Origin: Treponema sp.
GTDB lineage: Bacteria; Spirochaetota; Spirochaetia; Treponematales; Rectinemataceae
Direction of reading: 5' to 3'
Length of the DNA: 8,237 bases
Assembly (NCBI GenBank): GCA_017849315.1
Contig: JAFIHQ010000150.1
Coordinates: 1-8,237, forward strand
Shown: positions 5,209 to 8,237 of the stretch, in pieces
Numbering within the stretch: position 1 is the stretch's first letter
Layout of the letters: every line of letters starts with the position of its first letter
Notes under the pieces: generated by a model
The model's database searches: none
The model's input: the letters and a program-made list of their open reading frames with translations, nothing else
What the model was told of the DNA's origin: nothing
Translations under genes and position numbers: made by a program

Positions 5209-6237
5209 ATGAAGAAAAATAAGTCCCTTCTGCTGGCACTTGCCGTGTTGGCTGCTCAATTCGCCATGACCACTCCACTCGCTGCGGCTCCCAAGCCCCT
5301 CAAAATTGGCGTCTTTATCCCGGGAGTGAGCGAAGGCAGTCCCAATTACGAAAACCTCATAAAGGGCGCACAGCGCGTTGCCAAGGACAATCCCGGTACC
5401 GATATCAAGGTGTTCGAAGCAGGATACAATCAGGCAGAATGGCAGGAAAAGCTCACAAGTTTTGTTGCTACAGGTAATTATGACTATGTCATAACATCGA
5501 ACCCTTCCCTGCCGGACCTTATCAACGTGACGGGCAAGCTCTTTCCAAAGCAGAAATTCATCTGTTTGGACGGAAGCTTTGCCGGAAACCCCAATCTCTA
5601 CACCGTGCTCTATAATCAGATCGAGCAGGGCTATATCACCGGCTACCTCGCCGGAATGCTGTCAACGAGTAAGATGCCTGGTACCAATGCCGACAAAAAA
5701 GTTGGCATGATCATCGGCCAGCACTACCCGGCCATGGACAAGCTCATCATTCCCGGCTTCGAAAAAGGCCTGAAGGCAGTGGATCCGGCATTTCAGGTCG
5801 ATGTGCGAGTCTTGGGCAATTGGTTCGACGCTACCAAGGCTGCGGAACTTGCCCGCAGCATGATCGAGGCAGGTGTGGATGTCATCCTCCCGATCTGCGG
5901 ATCTGGCAGCCAGGGCGTTATAAAGGCGGCTCAAGAAGCAGGTATTTACCTCGTATTCTTCGATAACGACGAGTATGCGCGCGCACCAGGAACAATTCTC
6001 GGTTGCACTATCCTTAAACAGGAAGAACTGGCCTACAACTGCTTAAAGCAAGCAGCTCAAGGCACCCTCCCCTTTGGCAAAGCCGATGTGGTTGGAATAA
6101 AAGAAGGTTATGTGGAGTTTCTCGATACGAATCCGAACTACCTTGCAAAGGTGCCCGTGGCTATCAGGAACAAGCTCGCCGCAGCGATTCGCGACATAAA
6201 ATCAGGGAAAATCGTGTTACCTGTGCCACAAATCTAG
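5209..6237 (+). CDS. BMP-family ABC transporter substrate-binding protein, periplasmic
   Basis: This 342-residue protein starts with a Sec signal peptide: MKKNK, then a hydrophobic core (7-20) and an Ala-rich cleavage region around 24-27. No cysteine occurs there, so it should be a soluble periplasmic protein rather than a lipoprotein like PnrA/TmpC. The mature part follows the BMP/periplasmic-binding type 1 fold: KIGVFIPG (32-39), NQIEQGYITGYLAGM, KVGMIIGQ followed by a PGFEKGLKAVDP segment, PICGSGSQGVIKAAQEAG, and FFDNDEY with D252 at the place where PnrA has a ribose-contacting Asp. Family members bind nucleosides or riboflavin and deliver them to an ABC importer. GAGGAG five bases upstream fixes the ATG. 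The ATPase and permease genes follow directly, and the MerR-type promoter precedes it. The ligand is unknown. Confidence 0.92.
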   Translation: MKKNKSLLLALAVLAAQFAMTTPLAAAPKPLKIGVFIPGVSEGSPNYENLIKGAQRVAKDNPGTDIKVFEAGYNQAEWQEKLTSFVATGNYDYVITSNPSLPDLINVTGKLFPKQKFICLDGSFAGNPNLYTVLYNQIEQGYITGYLAGMLSTSKMPGTNADKKVGMIIGQHYPAMDKLIIPGFEKGLKAVDPAFQVDVRVLGNWFDATKAAELARSMIEAGVDVILPICGSGSQGVIKAAQEAGIYLVFFDNDEYARAPGTILGCTILKQEELAYNCLKQAAQGTLPFGKADVVGIKEGYVEFLDTNPNYLAKVPVAIRNKLAAAIRDIKSGKIVLPVPQI

Positions 6238-6247
6238 CACAAATCTA
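6227..6247 (+). repeat. Tandem 11-bp duplication across the stop codon of the binding-protein gene
   Basis: CACAAATCTA occurs at 6227-6236 and again at 6238-6247, with an 11-bp period. The TAG stop (6235-6237) falls at the end of the first copy, so the second copy is entirely untranslated. Because 11 is not a multiple of three, the duplicate shifts frame and does not extend the protein. A replication slip is the simplest origin. Confidence 0.8.
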
Positions 6248-6283
6248 AGTCGAAGAACAAACTCGGCACGAGGCGGCGCACAG

Positions 6284-7930
6284 GTGCAAACGGTCTGTCT
6301 AAAAAACATCAGCAAATTCTACCCGACGAGCGGCGTACAGGCTAACGATGGGGCCACGCTGTGCTTGGCCCGAGGAACAATCCACGCTGTCGTGGGAGAG
6401 AATGGCGCTGGCAAAACCACACTCATGCGCATCCTGGCCGGGCAAGAACATCCAGACTCAGGCTCAATTGTGATCGACGACAAGCCTGTAGTTTTCAAGA
6501 CTCCAGCGGTAGCTGGCCAGTATGGCATTGGCATGGTGCATCAGCACCCCTTGATTATCCCGGATTTTACCGTTGAACAGAACATAGCCTTCGGCTTTGA
6601 ACCGCGCAAGAGCAGGATTTTTGTCGATGAAGAGGTCGTGCGCGCCAAGGTGGTCGCACTTTGCGAAGAGCTTGGTTTCGATCTCGAACCCTCGGCGCTT
6701 GTTGGCAGCCTGGGCGCAGGCGCCCATCAACAAATCGAGATTTTGCGCCAGATTTTTAGGAATCGGGAGATTCTCATACTGGACGAGCCCACTTCCGTGC
6801 TGGCGGAGCAGGAAATTCAGTCTTTGTTCGATGTCTTGAGGCATCTCAAAGCCAGAGGTTTTACCATTCTCATTATTACGCATAAACCAAGAGAGGTGCT
6901 CGCACTGGCCGATCAGATCACCGTAATGCGACATGGCAAAACAGTGGGTCAGTACGATGCGCGTACGGTGGACGAAACACGCCTTGCGCGCCTCATCATG
7001 GGAACCGACTCGCCTGACATAACCGACACAATTGGTCGAACCGCCAAACCGGAAGAAACATCTATACAGCCTTTACAGCCTGAGCAGCCTGAGTTTTGTA
7101 CCGGCAGAATCTCTGCTCACAACCTTGATAGTACAAAGACACTGGAAGTCGACAGGATCAGCGTGCGCTCCCGGCATTCAAGAACACCACAACTTGAGGA
7201 TGTGTCCTTTTCTATTTGCAGGGGCGAGATCTGCGGAATCTGTGCACTTTCTGGCAATGGATTGGAGCTCCTAGAGGACGTTCTGGGCGGGTTTGAGCGC
7301 CCCAGTTCCGGAAACTTGCGTTCTTGTGGAAAACCCTACCCCCTTTACCCTGAGCTTCGCCAGGCACCATGGAACCCTGAAGGTATCGCCTACGTTCCTT
7401 CTGACAGAATGCGGCGCGGAGTCTGTGACCGTTTGTCCGTCGAAGAAAACTTCATCGCGCTCGATAGAAAGCGGTTTTTTCCACATGGCTTTGCCAATAG
7501 ACAGGTAGCGCGCGAAATCACGCAGCGTATGCTGGAGGATTTCGGTGTCCACATCCGGGCGGCAGGCCCAATCGGTGAGCTTTCCGGAGGAACCATCCAA
7601 AAGACCATCCTGGCTCGGGAGCTCTCCAGGCCATTTGCACCGCTTTGTATCCTCTGTGATCCTTCTGCCGGACTTGATATTACTTCTACCGACTTCTTGT
7701 ACGCCCGTGTTGCAAAAATGTGCGCAAACGGCAGTGCAATTGCACTCCTGTCGTCAAATCTGGACGAGATCTTGACCCTTAGCGACAGAATAATCGTGTT
7801 GCATCGAGGTAGAGTCGCAGGCGACTTACAAAACGACGGAAAGATAACCAAAGAAAAACTGGGTGCACTCATGCTCGGCCTGGGCAGTGCCGACTCAAAC
7901 GTGGTACAAAGCCAAAGGATGTCCAGGTAA
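6284..7930 (+). CDS. ABC importer ATPase with two fused nucleotide-binding domains (BMP/sugar type)
   Basis: The 548-residue protein has two ABC domains. Domain 1 (about 1-240) has Walker A GENGAGKTT (38-46), Q-loop Q87, Walker B ILILDEP (163-169) and switch H200, but its signature reads SLGAGAHQQ (142-150) rather than LSGGQ. Domain 2 (about 285-535) has a good signature LSGGTIQK (433-440) but a degenerate Walker A (SGNGLELLE), Walker B (ILCDPSAGLD) and N492 at the H-loop. In a head-to-tail pair, domain 1's Walker A faces domain 2's LSGG, giving one good ATP site and one degenerate one; similar asymmetry is seen in RbsA/YufO-like proteins. It powers uptake at the cytoplasmic face. The GTG start at 6284 has GAGG ten bases upstream. 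The gene lies 46 bp after the binding-protein gene, and the permease ATG follows the TAA by one base. The linker carries a QP-rich triplet repeat. Confidence 0.92.
   Translation: MQTVCLKNISKFYPTSGVQANDGATLCLARGTIHAVVGENGAGKTTLMRILAGQEHPDSGSIVIDDKPVVFKTPAVAGQYGIGMVHQHPLIIPDFTVEQNIAFGFEPRKSRIFVDEEVVRAKVVALCEELGFDLEPSALVGSLGAGAHQQIEILRQIFRNREILILDEPTSVLAEQEIQSLFDVLRHLKARGFTILIITHKPREVLALADQITVMRHGKTVGQYDARTVDETRLARLIMGTDSPDITDTIGRTAKPEETSIQPLQPEQPEFCTGRISAHNLDSTKTLEVDRISVRSRHSRTPQLEDVSFSICRGEICGICALSGNGLELLEDVLGGFERPSSGNLRSCGKPYPLYPELRQAPWNPEGIAYVPSDRMRRGVCDRLSVEENFIALDRKRFFPHGFANRQVAREITQRMLEDFGVHIRAAGPIGELSGGTIQKTILARELSRPFAPLCILCDPSAGLDITSTDFLYARVAKMCANGSAIALLSSNLDEILTLSDRIIVLHRGRVAGDLQNDGKITKEKLGALMLGLGSADSNVVQSQRMSR
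7066..7092 (+). repeat. Three tandem 9-bp units in the inter-domain linker of the ATPase
   Basis: ACAGCCTTT, ACAGCCTGA and GCAGCCTGA follow one another and encode QPL-QPE-QPE (residues 262-270). The run sits in the flexible linker between the two ATPase domains, where expansion or contraction by whole codons should be tolerated. Confidence 0.75.
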
Positions 7931-7931
7931 A

Positions 7932-8237
7932 ATGGGTAGGGCAGATAAAATGCACAGCGCTGAACGCAAGGGATCCGGATTTATCAAGGTGCGCCCGGCA
8001 CGGATGACGCTCAAGTCATTTTGGCAGCGCGCCAGAATCACCCTGCTCGCACTTGGAGCATCGATCCTCGGTATCGTTGTGTTGCTGCTGCTGTTTTCCA
8101 ATGCTTTTCTTGATTCGCTCAAGCTCTTCTTTGTGGTTCCCTTTGCAAACGTATACTTCTTTGGCAACATGCTCTCCTATGCAGTGCCGCTCATGATTGC
8201 AGGTTTAGGTGCGGCCTTCGCCTTTGCATCGCACAAC
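7932..8237 (+). CDS. BMP-type ABC transporter permease, N-terminal part (runs off right edge)
   Basis: The frame is open for 102 codons to the window edge. A basic N-terminus (1-35) precedes a clear transmembrane helix (about 36-56, ITLLALGASILGIVVLLLLF). A second hydrophobic stretch reads NMLSYAVPLMIAGLGAAFAF (79-98). The latter matches the start of the conserved permease core in BMP/YufP and sugar-type importers, where an A-PL-L-GLG-AFAF motif precedes the first inner loop. It should form half of the membrane channel; such systems normally have two permeases, so a second one likely follows outside the window. The ATG at 7932 is one base after the ATPase stop, with AGG four bases upstream, so translation is probably coupled. 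An in-frame ATG at 7950 with AGGG upstream is an alternative start. Confidence 0.85.
   Translation, partial: MGRADKMHSAERKGSGFIKVRPARMTLKSFWQRARITLLALGASILGIVVLLLLFSNAFLDSLKLFFVVPFANVYFFGNMLSYAVPLMIAGLGAAFAFASHN

Noticed and set aside
6266..6287. GCAC...GTGC hairpin over the ATPase start codon
   Set aside because: Only four base pairs are secure and the inner bases do not pair well; this is likely chance.

Overview
The window is about half G+C and densely coding, and looks like bacterial chromosome. It holds two divergent transcription units. The substrate-binding protein has a classical signal peptide and no lipobox cysteine, which suggests a diderm with a periplasm. A BMP-type ABC transporter with a fused double ATPase, a PduL phosphotransacylase and an odd uracil-phosphoribosyltransferase-like protein together fit Spirochaetota (Treponema/Spirochaeta-like). 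That placement is a weak inference, and no rRNA or marker gene is present to test it. I see no mobile element, CRISPR array, tRNA or other RNA gene.

The minus-strand unit reads leftward from about 5068. It starts with a MerR-family regulator carrying a C-terminal cysteine cluster. Next comes an FGGY (xylulokinase-like) sugar kinase whose start lies inside the merR gene, then PduL 29 bp further on. After that come a 353-residue UPRT-like protein, a NudC-type NADH pyrophosphatase, and the first 102 codons of a GltS-like sodium/glutamate symporter that runs off the left edge. All six genes face the same way with gaps of 80 bp or less, and I see no convincing terminator between them.

The plus-strand unit reads rightward from 5209: a periplasmic BMP-family binding protein, a double-domain ABC ATPase, and the start of a BMP-type permease that runs off the right edge. 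The 140-bp divergent region (5069-5208) contains a textbook-shaped MerR-type promoter. It has a 19-bp spacer between TTGGCC and TATTAT, with an AACTT-GA-AAGTT dyad almost exactly in the middle. A second, larger inverted repeat overlaps the annotated merR start.

Taken together, the locus looks like a regulated uptake-and-use system. The transporter would import a nucleoside-like or sugar-like compound, the kinase would phosphorylate a sugar or polyol, and PduL would join acyl-phosphate and acyl-CoA pools. The UPRT-like and NudC proteins would touch nucleobase and NAD(H) metabolism. The MerR protein probably switches on the transporter and perhaps its own operon. The substrate cannot be read from the sequence; nucleosides, riboflavin-like compounds and pentoses or polyols are the leading options.
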